Origin: Leucaena leucocephala
Lineage: Eukaryota > Streptophyta > Magnoliopsida > Fabales > Fabaceae
NCBI GenBank assembly: GCA_037074615.1
Contig: CM073520.1
Span: forward strand, 34,157,527-34,221,526
DNA length: 64,000 nt
Direction: 5' to 3'
Below are positions 15,401-25,379 of this stretch, piece by piece; the stretch's first letter is position 1, and every line of letters starts with the position of its first letter. Under the pieces are notes generated by a model, which was not told where the DNA came from, ran no database searches, and saw only the letters and a program-made list of their open reading frames with translations. The translations under genes were made by a program, and so were the position numbers.

Positions 15401-18400
15401 CCTCTTCACCAGCCAGGATGTTACCTTTACAGAACATGAACCCTATTTCACCACTTCTTCAACTCAGGGAGAGAATTGGAGTGAGTTTTAGTTTGAGTGT
15501 ATTCCATAACCCATACCTCCATCTACTCTTATTCCGCTCTTTACAGACCCATCCTATGTCATGCCAAATGTCATGCCATGATTGGAAGTCCAAGCTCAAA
15601 CGTTTGATAATACTTACTCAGGTAGAAATAAACAGGTAGTTGGGCTAAGCATACCCTAGGAGGTCCCAATCTCATCAACGGTGGAAGGTTCTGTGGATAC
15701 TGAGGAGAATATTCGAGTAACAGAGACAAGAGAGGAAGAACTTCCTATTTGTGAAAATTTGAAGGATTGAAAGTAGAGGGAAAAAGTCTGAAAATATTAT
15801 TAATCCTTTTGAATGAATAAGAATACAAATAGGCCTTTATATAGATAAAAATATAAATTAATAAGCTAAATATAAAATTTATCATAATCTTAATATCTCA
15901 GATTTATTCTTCTAAGATATGATAATTTAATATTCAAATCTGATCATAAATAATATCTAAATTTAAACTTATATAATTAAATAACTAACAAAATATAATA
16001 TTGATTAATTAATAATGAGTTCTAAACTACAACATCTCAACACTCCCCCTCAAGTTGGATCTACAGTTTAAATACTTGTGCTTCTCAACACTACCCCTTA
16101 AGCTGCTAGGTAGTTTAGATGTGAGCAACATCATTATAGAAGAACTAGAACTTTGAATCCTTAAATCAGTAGTGACTATTGAACTGAAGTTAATTGGATC
16201 TTGAATCTATATCTTAAGACAAAGTTGCGAATTTGACGAATAACTTCCATGTTAGAGGCTTAACAAGAATACTTGCAAGAGAGGAACTTGATGAAGAATT
16301 ATATGTACTAATCCCATAACCTATGAGATTTTGTGGGAAGAGATCCAAGTTATCCTCTCCCATCATATATATTATTCAAGAGCAACATACTCAGAATCAT
16401 GGTAACCCACTTGGGTTTACACACTAATCTAACCTCACATGAGGGAGATAAACTAATCCCATAACCTATGAGATTTTGTGGGAAGAAACCTAAGTTATCC
16501 TCTTTCATTGTAACCCATTTGGGTTTACACACTAATCTAACCTCACTTGAGGTAGATAAACTAATCTCATAACCTATGAGATTTTGTGGGAAGAGACTCA
16601 AGTTACCCTCTTCCATCGTAACCCATTTGGGTTTACACACTAATCTAACCTCACTTGAGGTAGATAAACTAATCTCATAACCTATGAGATTTTGTGGGAA
16701 GAGACCCAAGTTACCCTCTTCCATCGTAACCCATTTGGGCTTACACACTAATCTAACCTCACTTGAGGTAGATAAACTAATCCCATAACCTATGAGATTT
16801 TGTGGGAAGAGACCCAAGTTATCATTTTCCATCATATGTGACTAATCTTCACTTGAAGGCGTGCCTTCTCTTCAGGCATGTCCTTTTTCTTCTTCTTCAT
16901 CAAGACTTTAACCAAGATTTAATATTCCTGCTTTGATACCATGTGGAAATTTGAAGGATTGAAAGTAGAGGGAAAAAGTCTGAAAATATTATTAATCCTT
17001 TTGAATGAATAAGAATACAAATAGGCTTTTATATAGACAAAAATATAAATTAATAAGCTAAATCTAAAATTTATCATAATCTTAATATCTCAGATTTATT
17101 CTTCTAAGATATGATAATTTAATATTCAAATCTGATCATAAATAATATCTAAACTTAAATTTAGATAATTAATTAAATAACTAACAAAATATAATATTAA
17201 TTAATAATGAGTTCTAAACTACAACATCTCAACACTCCCTCTCAAGTTGGATTTACAGTTTAAATACTTGTGCTTCTCAACACTATTGCATTAAGAAAGA
17301 AAACTAGAGTATGTACTAAGCATCTTATTCAGAAGTATGTTTCTTACTCCACTCTTTTTGAGAAACATTACAGTTTCGTAACTAATCTTGATCGGATTCA
17401 AGTCCCTAAAACCGTATATGAATCCCTTGAGAGTCCAGAATGGAAAAATATAGTAATAGAAGAAATCAATGCATTAGAAAAGAATGAGACATGGGAGTTC
17501 ACTACACTACTAAAAGGAACCAAACTGGTGGGATGCAAATGGGTTTTCACACCAAAATTTAATGTTGATGGTTCATTAAATAAGTATAAGGCAAGGCTAG
17601 TTGCCAAGGGATTCACCCAGACTTATGAAATTGACTACAATGAGACGTTTGCCCCTGTTGCTAAGTTAAATACCATTCGGGTCCTACTCTCCATTCCTGC
17701 AAATCTCGACTGGCTACTCTAACAGTATGACATAAAAAATGTGTTCCTTAATGGTGAATTAAGGGAAGAAGTCTACATGAGCATCCCACTTGGATTTGAT
17801 AAAGGGAAAAATGGTCAGGTATGTAGACTAAAAATCAATTTATAGTCTAAAGCAATCACCACGTGGTTGGTTTGACATATTCTCTACAGTACTCAAAGTT
17901 GAAGGCTACAAATAAAGCTTGTCTGATCATACCATGTTTGTGTTAAAAGAGAGTGATTTGATAACTATTCTCATTATATATGTGGATGACATTATTCTCA
18001 CAGGGAATAATATCAAAGAGATGGAGAAAGTTAAAATGGCACTCAATAAGCAGTTTGGAGTAAAAGATCTTGGAAAATTGAAGTATTTCCTTGGTATAGA
18101 AGTAGCAAGGTCTCAAAAAGGGATCTGTGTTTCTCAAAGGAAGTATATACTGGATCTTCTCAAGGAAACAAGAGTGCTTGGGTGTCAGCCAAACAAAGTA
18201 CCTGTTTGTACCAAAAAGAAACCACCAAATGAAAAAAGAAAGTAGCTCAAAAAAAGAGGTAAGAGGAAAATGAGGCAGTAATAGATAAAGGCCAATATCA
18301 ACGACTAGTTGGTAAGCTCATATATCTGTCGCATACTAGGCCAGATATTGCCTTTGCAGTAAGCGTAGCTAGTCAACACATGCATGCTCCCAAAAAGAAG

Positions 18401-20682
18401 CATATAGATGCAACTTATAAAATTCTAAGGTACCTTAAAGGTACACTTGGTAAGGGATTGTTCTTTAAAAAGAATAATATCAAAAAAGTTGAAATCTTAC
18501 AGATGCAGATTGGGCAGGAGATTAGGATAACAGTAGGTCTACGTCTGGCTATTGCACCTTTGTATGGGGTAATCTAGTGACTTGGCAAAGTCAGAAGCAG
18601 AGAGTTATTGCCAAGAGTAGTGTAGAATCTGAATTAAGAGCCTTATCTCAAGGTATTATGGAAGGGTTATGGTTGAAAAGAGTGGCAGAAGAATCCCATT
18701 TTTAGTTTGATTCTCTACTGAAATTCTACTGTGATAACAAAACAGTTTTAAGTATGGCATTGAATCCTTTTCAACATAGCAGAACCAAGCATGTGGATGT
18801 GGACAAACATTTTATTGGAGAAAAAGTTGAAGATGAGATCATCAGTCTATCATATATTCCCACCAAGTTACAAGTGGTAGACATTCTTATTAAAGGACTA
18901 CCAAAAGATATGTTCGAACGCTTTGAGTTAGACATTATCAATATTTATTATCTAACTTGAGGAGTATGGTAATTATGAAATAATTAATCATTGTAAACAA
19001 TTAAGATATTATGAAATATATGGGGAGAATATATGAAATATATTAGGATGATTAATCCATATAAGATTATGATATTGTAGGATATTATTATTATTTTCTA
19101 TCTAATTGTACTCTATAAATTCAGTAGCTCCTATAATAAAATCACAGCAGTATTTAGGTTCCAGAAAGTCTACAAGGCTTCTTGTTATTTGGATATTTTA
19201 ACTCCACTAAGCACCATTATTTTCTTTCTTTTTTAGGGTTCATGTTCTTTTTCAGACAAGTTGTTAACTTTGTGAACTATACACTTATTTGGAAAAGCTA
19301 AATTTCAGTTTATCCGGAATTTCTCTAGTTTGAGGTATTTATTTCAGCCGTCACTTTTTCCAAATCCTAGTAGTAATAAAGTTTTGAAACTCAATTTGAC
19401 TGCCTTTAGACTTCAATATGCAGTATCTTGAATTCTTGATATTTTAAATTCTCGTATTTCTTTAGCATCCCAGAAATGTTGTTATGCAATTTGACTTAAT
19501 TTTTATTTGATTTAATTCATGATGTGCTTCTCTTTTTTTTCCCTTTTCTATTATAGTTATCCCTTGTGGAACTGATAATAGTTCCAAGACTAAAGATATT
19601 GTAAGTCATATTTGTAGGAACGAGTACGATTTCACAATACTGGACCATCATGGATTCGAGGGGTCATAGTGATGAGCATGGAGGATGGCCAGGAAGACCA
19701 CGTTTCAGGCTTGTCACAACTTGATCCCATGTATGTATACAAATTGATGGTAATTTTCTGTCTAATCTCAGTAGCATTCTTTTAAATTCATTTTGTGGAC
19801 GATGGTGTCACAGGTATTCGTACATTGTGGTTGTTGTGAATGCAAGTCCCAATGAGGTATCTTTTGTTAGCCATTCCCTGCAATCAAGAAGTCTTCAGTT
19901 GCATCCTATTCAGGTGAAATTACTGGAGATCTATATCTGTTATATATAAAAACAAAATCTACTTTCACTATTTATTATGATTCCTAATTTAGTAACAAAC
20001 CCACCACTGAAGAAGCAAGAACATCACAAAGCTATGTAGAGAACATGAAACATAAATGTGCTGCCATGGCTTTGGAACATTAGGCTTCCAGGGGAAAAGG
20101 AAAAAAAGTGTATCCTTGGAGCATCTATGGATATCATTAAACAATACATACCTCAAATCATTCTCTATTTGTAATTAAAGAACAAAATATTCCTTAAATT
20201 GTTGGACTACTGCCACTTTGCCTTGCGACATCCTGTGAAGATTAATCCAAACCTAAGACTAAGAAGCATCCAACGCCCTTGATGATTGTATATCATCGCA
20301 CAATGGTTGAAAGTTGCAATGGAAGTATAAAAATTGAGTTGTTTACAATCGATGTTGTGTGATTGTGTACTTTTCGATGGATTCAGTAATCAAAGGCAGT
20401 AGAAAAATAATTTATTGCAGATTAATCGAGGTCCCTTTATAAACATAAAAGTTATACTATTTGTAAGTTATGAATACTAGTTCTTGGGACTTTGTGCAAC
20501 CGCAGAACTCATGTCAAGTTGCACTAGTAAATTTTGAGAAGACGGCTAATTCTACTTTGTACCTGTTGCAGGTAGCGTCATCTGATGAGGTTGTGAAAAG
20601 GTCAAAGTACGAGCCATCATCCGGCTGCTTCGTCGTGCCTCATAGGACCACAGCTGTGTTTGTGGAGCCTCGCAAAACATGA
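446..20682 (+). CDS. LDA: Limit dextrinase / pullulanase-type starch debranching enzyme, plastid (28 exons, 958 aa)
   Basis: Hydrolyses alpha-1,6 branch points of limit dextrins during starch breakdown in plastids. Exons read: 446-661, 1420-1561, 1683-1735, 1876-1984, 2328-2464, 2553-2752, 2909-3058, 3674-3734, 4615-4735, 5470-5560, 5653-5746, 5877-5972, 6111-6251, 6483-6533, 7236-7306, 7459-7551, 7928-8018, 9041-9112, 9542-9598, 10406-10474, 10650-10706, 10789-10863, 11578-11666, 11786-11863, 11987-12125, 19618-19730, 19814-19913, 20572-20682. All junctions are GT/AG and the sum is 2877 nt in one frame. The first ~65 residues are Ser/Arg-rich with few acids, as in a plastid transit peptide. 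A CBM48-like stretch (YLWAPTAQ) precedes the GH13 domain: region I VVLDVVYNH (~467-475), nucleophile in GFRFDLMGH (D544), acid in YGEGWDF (E581), stabiliser in SAHDNE (D713). The spacings 37 and 132 equal those I recall for barley limit dextrinase (D473/E510/D642). Intron 25 (12126-19617) is swollen by transposons, yet the reading frame is intact. Confidence 0.95.
6753..7040. mobile_element. MITE-like element in limit dextrinase intron 14
   Basis: The ends form imperfect terminal inverted repeats of about 30 bp. The left end starts CACGTTTAGTAGGTGGGAAG, and the reverse complement of the right end starts TACGTTTGGTAGGATGGAAG. The body has no coding frame and is ~290 bp. No clear target-site duplication was found, so exact borders are uncertain. 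Confidence 0.6.
12256..12371 (+). mobile_element. SINE-like remnant, left part (split by the copia insertion)
   Basis: A 32-bp direct repeat (12256-12287 and 19190-19221, one mismatch) brackets everything inserted in this intron. Between the left repeat and the copia LTR lies an ~84-bp segment ending CACCTAGTGGGATAAG; the segment resuming after the copia 3' LTR reads AGGCTTCTTGTT. Joined, this resembles the 3' tail common in plant SINEs (AGTGGGATAAGGCTT followed by a GTT-rich end). The long repeat fits target-primed insertion. The element would be about 100 bp and 5'-truncated; family assignment is from memory. Confidence 0.5.
12372..12582 (+). repeat. copia 5' LTR
   Basis: Starts TGTGATAATTATG and ends AAAGTTTACA. 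It matches 18965-19174 along its length and is followed immediately by the primer-binding site. Confidence 0.88.
13155..13940 (+). pseudogene. copia gag remnant (UBN2-type domain and zinc knuckle)
   Basis: Two frames together make a gag protein. 13155-13487 gives the N-terminal part, with LTNYKDW and AKAIWEAVRDSF like the copia gag core. The chain is broken near 13487 and resumes in another frame at 13632-13940, with LAGLDPEFDDVQGRIL and a CCHC zinc knuckle (CDHCKKVGHTKDKC) at its end. A stop follows the knuckle where many copias read through or continue into protease. Frameshifts mean no full protein is made. Confidence 0.8.
14166..15640 (+). pseudogene. copia protease and integrase remnant
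   Basis: The protease region has the active-site context KWIVDT just before 14200, with an in-frame TGA directly after it where Gly is expected, then LHVPHLSCNLLSISKL. A GAG-pre-integrase motif (LWHKRMGHPSF) lies near 14590 and a CDVC zinc-type end near 14685. The integrase core can be followed through HSDVWGP (~14755), FIDDYTRVCWVYLL (~14820) and YSPQQNGV (~15030), and on to FLGYSN (~15340). Several stops and frame changes lie between these. The nested small LTR element interrupts the chain at 15750. Confidence 0.8.
15750..16090 (-). repeat. Copy A 3' LTR (element sense)
   Basis: 341 bp, TG...CA termini, near-identical to 16942-17282. It abuts the duplication CTATT on its outer side. Confidence 0.9.
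16350..16835 (-). repeat. 108-bp tandem repeat with an open sense frame (161 codons), internal to copy A
   Basis: Four to five head-to-tail units of 108 bp (36 codons). Each encodes a variant of NLGLFPQNLIGYEISL followed by SSEVRLVCKPKWVT. The frame runs on the element's sense strand and stays open over all units. A multiple of three plus few in-unit stops could mean past coding, or could be simple amplification of one open unit. The repeat resembles no retroelement domain I know. Copy B carries a shorter array with the same frame. Confidence 0.75.
16942..17282 (-). repeat. Copy A 5' LTR (element sense)
   Basis: 341 bp, matching 15750-16090. The tRNA-Met-type primer-binding site lies with no gap against its inner edge. 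Confidence 0.9.
17288..18960 (+). pseudogene. copia reverse transcriptase and RNase H remnant
   Basis: The RT chain resumes after the nested element. It contains WKNIVIEEINALEKNETWE, GCKWVFTPKFN, KARLVAKGFTQ and FAPVAKLNTIR (to ~17700), then in a second piece YVDDIILTGNN, the catalytic Asp-Asp motif near 17975-18010, and LGKLKYFLGIEVARS. The RNase H part has TDADWAGD (~18505), QKQRVIAKSSVESELRA (~18600) and RTKHVDVDKHFI (~18785). In-frame stops at ~17720, ~17840 and ~18245 and frame changes near 18300 and 18520 make it non-functional. Confidence 0.88.
18965..19174 (+). repeat. copia 3' LTR
   Basis: Matches the LTR at 12372-12582 and follows a purine tract TTGAGGAG. The left terminal TG has mutated to TA. 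Confidence 0.88.
19175..19221 (+). mobile_element. SINE-like remnant, right part, plus right copy of its 32-bp target duplication
   Basis: AGGCTTCTTGTTATT continues the SINE-like tail interrupted at 12371. The following 32 bp (19190-19221) repeat 12256-12287. Confidence 0.5.
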
Positions 20683-20924
20683 GGGTCTCTGAACACTGCC
20701 TGATGCATTGAGCTTGTGATTATGGCTGGCTGGTTTTGGTGTATTAGAATTGTTGGTTATGTTTTACTTTCCCTAACTTTACAAACTCTGAGAAGCAAAA
20801 CCATGATGGCTTGATCTGTTTACTTTCCAAGGAACTAAGAATTTTGAGGGTATAGTAAATTTTCTCCTTTGGCAACTTTTACTGATCACATGATAAACTC
20901 CATTTTAAAACGAACACCAAGTAG

Positions 20925-21085
20925 GATTAATTTGACATTTCCTTTTTCATAAAATTCAAATTTAAACCAAAGATATTTCCTTTCAGAAGCTTACATGGAT
21001 TAACATCATTAATTTGATATTTTCTTTTTCATAAAATTCAAATTTAAACCGGAGATGATTTCATTCTAAAGCTTTCACGGATTAG
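20925..21085. repeat. Tandem duplication of about 80 bp
   Basis: Two adjacent units share the core TTTTTCATAAAATTCAAATT followed by TAAACC, then GGATTA at the unit end. They have diverged by a handful of substitutions. Confidence 0.7.
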
Positions 21086-22840
21086 CTATAAGTTGTAGAT
21101 TTTTGAATTTAAGCATGTGAAAAGAAGTCTCACAGGGAGCATTAGTGTTTACTGTTTTATTTATAGGGCATAGAGAAAGGAAATTGATTGGTTATATTTA
21201 TAAATTATAGTATTAGATTTTTCATAAGAATATATAATTTTAACTTTAATTTAATATTATGTGGATTTTATTCTTATGTAATGTAATATAAACTGAGCTA
21301 CATAGAGGGAAAGGATACATGTGCCTTAAAAAAGTTAACAAGAATTTAGGGAGAAAAGAGTGGGAAAAATAATGAAATTGATTAAAAAATATTGAAGTCA
21401 AAATTCTTCTGTACGTAATATTAAGAATCAAGACAGAGAATGGAGTAATGGAAAACCTAAGCATTATCAAATAATTGAATTATATCGATCTCTAATGATA
21501 CGTATTTATTTATGATTTGGATAATCTGATAAACAATAGATTTAGGATGAAATAATCAGAGGCAATTAATTTAAGATGAACAGCAGATGAAGTCAATGAT
21601 TAGAATTAGAAGCATAAAAGTTTCCTAATCAAATAAAATTCAAACCTAATCATCACCATTTTAATCCATTACGTGTGTGAAATTAACTAAATAAGATTTG
21701 ATATAAATTATTGTGTGTAATTGAAATTATAATTAAAGCTAGTTCATATTTACACAGTAAAAAAAAAATAATAACCTATTGATAATGAAGCTGGATTAGG
21801 GACTGCCAAAACGTTACATTGATAAGACAATAGGTTAGTTGTAAAATTTAATTACTTTTTAATTTTTTTAAAATATTTAGATTTAACGGATGATAAAAAA
21901 AATAATATATGTGAAACATTTCCAAATAATTCCCACTAGATTTCTTTTCTTTTCAGGGTAGATAAGAAGTATTAATTATTCTCAACCTAATTTATGAAGA
22001 GAACCGACCAAGCAGGCTCAAAAACATTTTGCTGAATAAATATATAAATAACCATATTAAATAATAAAATGTTTAGATGTCCACTTATTTTTCACATAGT
22101 AATATGGATTAGAACATTCAACTACTTGTTTTGAGAAAATATTTTCTTCTTGAATATTTTTAAAAAATACTTTAATTTCTAACTTAATATGGTAAGAATC
22201 AAAACCCCACTAGTAGCAAATATTATATTATACTTAAATGTTTAGTAAGCAAAAAAGATAAGAAATTAGAAAAAAGGAGATATCACTCACTCACATTCAC
22301 AGAAATAACACATGTTTAGATGAAGAAAGCTAGGCAGTGTTGTTGAAAGTCATAGATTAATAAAGAAATGAGCAAAGTCTCACATCTCAAAATTAATTAA
22401 TAAATAGAAATTTCAAAGACATGCAATGCAATGATGCATAAGTTAGTAACTCATGCTCTAATATCTCTTTCTGAACATGAAAGCCTCTTAAATGCTCCTC
22501 AAGCACCATATTCATTTTTTCTCACTACGTGTCTTATTTTCATTTATAACTACTTTTTTTTTACACATATTTACAATTTTATTATTGTTATATTTAAAGG
22601 ATTTGTTTTATTTTTCCTTTTTAGCAAAAGATGGTATATACATTCTTGTTAATGACACTCAGTATCTTTAATAGAAAGCTTGGGACTAAGTATTTCTATT
22701 TTTTTATTGAAGAAAAAGGAAATCAAACCACCTAACTCCAAGGGGCAGACAAAGGTAAATCTTACTCCATGAGGTGGGAGTGAATATTTGTTTCAGTTAC
22801 TATGGGTTCTTCTTTTATGAATTTTGTAATATTTTTTCTC

Positions 22841-22843
<3 letters not shown>

Positions 22844-22878
<35 letters not shown>

Positions 22879-22927
22879 ATGGCATATATGGACCTTTATT
22901 TTGCAAAATTAATATATATATATATAT
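22844..22927. repeat. (AT)n microsatellites
   Basis: Two AT dinucleotide runs, 22844-22874 and 22912-22927, separated by ~37 bp. Confidence 0.85.
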
Positions 22928-24169
22928 CCCATACTCTCAATCATAATTCTCTAAAAATTAAGTTAAGATACCCCAATTTTATTCCATTAATCAAATCCAG
23001 GCAATTGCATTTCACAACTCTTATTTATAATTCATAATGTTGAATAATTGGAGTAAGAAACTAAGAATTATAGAAAAATTTGACTTCAAATTAATCAATA
23101 ATCTCAATATGAGTGAATCACACCTCTTTTATGAACATGGGTTTAAATGCTCTCATGTATATCCAAAATCCTATATAACCAGACTCTAAATTACTAATTA
23201 AAACCATATTAGAATGAATTTTACAAGTAAAATATAACAAGACTTAAAATCAAATCATTCTCAAAAGAATAGGCAATTGGTTTAAGTAGCTCGGCATTTA
23301 TTTCCGTCAAATAAAGTCCCCCTCTCAAAGTATTTGGAGAGTTAAATTGATAAAGACAAAACAAATTTAAAATTTAAAAAGGAGTAAAAGAAAAAAATAA
23401 ATGAAGAAATGATTGAGTTGCAAAAATAGAATAAATAGGAGATATCAAAGGCATAAATAAAAAAAAAAAGTGGAGAAGAGCATGAAATTATTTAGTTTGA
23501 GAAAAGAAGAGTCATGTTATGTTGAAGGAAGAAGCTAATAATAGAGTGAGGCAGTCATAAGTGGTGTGAGATAATCTATTAACCCTTCATCCCCACCCTA
23601 AATTTTGGTCAATTCCTTCTAAATTAGATTCACTTTCTAAACCTTGTTTGCCTCAATAAATTTAATTGCTTTTTTATTATCATATATTTTTTTTAAAATT
23701 TGTCTCTCACTCTCTCTGTTGTTTTTTTCTTAAATTGCTTGAACTCCAAGTTTAACATACTCATTTTTATTGGCTCATTTAGATTTGATTTACTTTATAC
23801 CATGTAAAGATCTTCCTTCTCAAAATCAAAATCATCATTATCTTTTTTATATTTATACTTTATTTTTAATAAAAAAAATCAAATTTTGAAGGGGAAATTA
23901 AATAAAAAGATAAGCATGATACTTATCTCCTGGCCAATCTCAGATAAAAAAGATAACAATCTTTTAAAAGGAAAAAAATGAAAAAGAAAAAAACCAAACA
24001 AGGAATAAAGTCTTGGATGATATTTTCTAAAATTTGGAAGCAGCAAGTTACCTAAATTTAAGGGCATAAGAAAAGGAGAGAGAAGTGATTAACGGTTTGT
24101 AATTGGATGGTATTTAACTCATGAATTGAATAGTTAATTAGACACACAACACACACTCACAACAAATCT

Positions 24170-24182
24170 TATATATATAAAT
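24170..24182 (+). promoter_or_regulatory. Probable TATA box of the C2H2 gene
   Basis: TATATATATAAAT lies ~145 bp upstream of the ATG at 24327. It is followed by a strongly pyrimidine-rich leader (24190-24325), a common plant 5'UTR type. Confidence 0.55.
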
Positions 24183-24326
24183 AACCATAAGCCCCCTCCC
24201 CACTACTCTGCCTCCCCTGCTTCTCCCTTCCTCACCTCCTACCCTTTCTTCTTCTCCCCCTGCCCCTTCTCTTTCTTTGTCTTCCTCCTCTGTTTCCCTC
24301 TGTTTCTCTCCCTGCTCTGTTTCTCC

Positions 24327-25379
24327 ATGGAAGCTACAGAAGAAGTCGTCATCTCTAAAGACCAAACACAGATAGTCAAAGGCAAAAGAACCAAAAGGGT
24401 AAGGCCACAATCTCCATCGCCCCTCGCCAAAGCCGAAGAAGATCAATTTCTAGGTAAAGATGATAATAATGCCAAGAACAACTCCGCCGCCACCACCACA
24501 ACAACAACTTCTTCTACAGAATTTGAAGATCACAATAACAACAACAGTAGCAGCACAGAGGAAGAGGAGGACATGGCCAATTGCTTGATCCTTCTGGCTC
24601 AAGGACAATCTCGGGATTCTCCGGAACTCGCCTCCGAGGAAGACGGTAACATGATGATGATGATGAAGCCTAACAACAACAACAATTGCAATTATAACAA
24701 CAGCAGTAGGAAATTCATGGAAGCATCCACCATTGGAGGAGCCAACAGAGCAGGTTTTTATGTCTATGAATGCAAGACTTGTAATAGAACCTTCCCTTCT
24801 TTTCAAGCACTTGGAGGTCACAGAGCAAGCCACAAGAAGCCTAAGACCTTATCGTCGCCTCCATTGGCCACCTCCAATATATACAAAGAGAAGAAGAAAG
24901 AGCAAGACTTCATTCTACATAAGAACAATAATCACAGCACACTTTCTTTTCAACTTTTAAATATTAATGTCAATGGTAATAACAATAAGGTTCATGAGTG
25001 TTCAATTTGTGGGGCTGAGTTTGCTTCGGGTCAGGCTTTAGGTGGCCACATGAGAAGGCACAGAGCACCCATTGGAACAACGACGACTACGAACATTGGG
25101 ATGACGACGTCGTTGGCGCTTAACAACAACAATCCAGTGGGTTTGGGTTTGGAAGCAGATCATCAATACAACAATGAAGATCATCATCATCAACCCAGAA
25201 AGAAAAGGAACGTTTTGACTTTGGATTTAGATCTTAATCTTCCTGCCCCAGAAGATGATGATCATCATCAGAGCAATTCATCATCTTTTGCGTTTGAACA
25301 CAAGAAGCAGAAGCAGCAACAACAAGAAGCAAGCCTGGTTTTTTCTTCTGCACCTGCTTTGGTGGATTGTCATTACTGA
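24327..25379 (+). CDS. C2H2 zinc-finger transcriptional repressor, ZAT5-like (350 aa, intronless)
   Basis: A nuclear DNA-binding repressor of the plant C1-2i class, a class linked to stress and development. In order: N-terminal basic stretch KGKRTKRVRP (~18-27, nuclear localisation); L-box-like EDMANCLILLAQG (~81-93); finger 1 C149-H169 with QALGGH (160-165); finger 2 C225-H245 with QALGGH; a second basic patch RKKR (~291); and the EAR repression motif LDLDLNLP (~299-306). The N-terminal MEA...KDQTQI-KGKRTKR layout is like Arabidopsis ZAT5. Poly-Thr, poly-Asn, poly-Met and His-rich runs between the domains are encoded by impure trinucleotide repeats and are likely length-variable. The start is supported by position after a TATA box and long leader. 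The gene is intact; the exact orthologue is inferred. Confidence 0.92.
   Translation: MEATEEVVISKDQTQIVKGKRTKRVRPQSPSPLAKAEEDQFLGKDDNNAKNNSAATTTTTTSSTEFEDHNNNNSSSTEEEEDMANCLILLAQGQSRDSPELASEEDGNMMMMMKPNNNNNCNYNNSSRKFMEASTIGGANRAGFYVYECKTCNRTFPSFQALGGHRASHKKPKTLSSPPLATSNIYKEKKKEQDFILHKNNNHSTLSFQLLNINVNGNNNKVHECSICGAEFASGQALGGHMRRHRAPIGTTTTTNIGMTTSLALNNNNPVGLGLEADHQYNNEDHHHQPRKKRNVLTLDLDLNLPAPEDDDHHQSNSSSFAFEHKKQKQQQQEASLVFSSAPALVDCHY

Larger units (their letters stand above)
15750..17282 (-). mobile_element. Small non-autonomous LTR retrotransposon (TRIM-like), copy A, nested in the copia pol region
   Basis: Two 341-bp direct repeats (15750-16090 and 16942-17282) start TG and end CA in the usual LTR way. 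They are flanked by a perfect 5-bp duplication CTATT (15745-15749 and 17283-17287). Read on the - strand, a primer-binding site TGGTATCAAAGC lies directly against the 5' LTR (16941 downward), and a purine tract (AAGGGGTAG) precedes the 3' LTR. Each LTR has a TATATAAA promoter box in sense. The 851-bp internal part carries no gag or pol, only a 108-bp tandem repeat. By eye the LTRs differ by about eight substitutions plus two small indels, so the element is younger than its copia host. A relative lies at 29640-31244. Confidence 0.9.
12372..19174 (+). mobile_element. Ty1/copia LTR retrotransposon, decayed, in limit dextrinase intron 25
   Basis: LTRs at 12372-12582 and 18965-19174 (~210 bp). Both contain a TATAAA-like box and AATAAA, and end in TACA. 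By eye they differ at close to twenty positions, so the copy is not recent. A primer-binding site (TGGTACCAGGGCC, 12583-12595) resembles the tRNA-iMet type, and a purine tract (TTGAGGAG) abuts the 3' LTR. The internal order gag - protease - integrase - RT - RNase H is that of Ty1/copia. Without the nested 1.53-kb element it is about 5.27 kb, a normal copia size. The expected 5-bp duplication (ATAAG on the left) is not preserved on the right, probably by a small deletion. Stops and frameshifts interrupt every domain, so it is not autonomous. Confidence 0.9.
20683..24169. other. Intergenic, AT-rich
   Basis: No gene or conserved domain was recognised in any frame. Contains the 3' flank of limit dextrinase, an ~80-bp tandem duplication near 20925, and AT microsatellites at 22844-22874 and 22912-22927. 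Confidence 0.6.

Noticed and set aside
16931..16941. tRNA-like match near the inner element
   Set aside because: It is only the LTR primer-binding site complementary to a tRNA 3' end, not a tRNA gene.
24450..24833. 127-codon - strand frame
   Set aside because: Antisense shadow of the C2H2 gene; its Val/His/Gly runs are only the reverse of the trinucleotide repeats.
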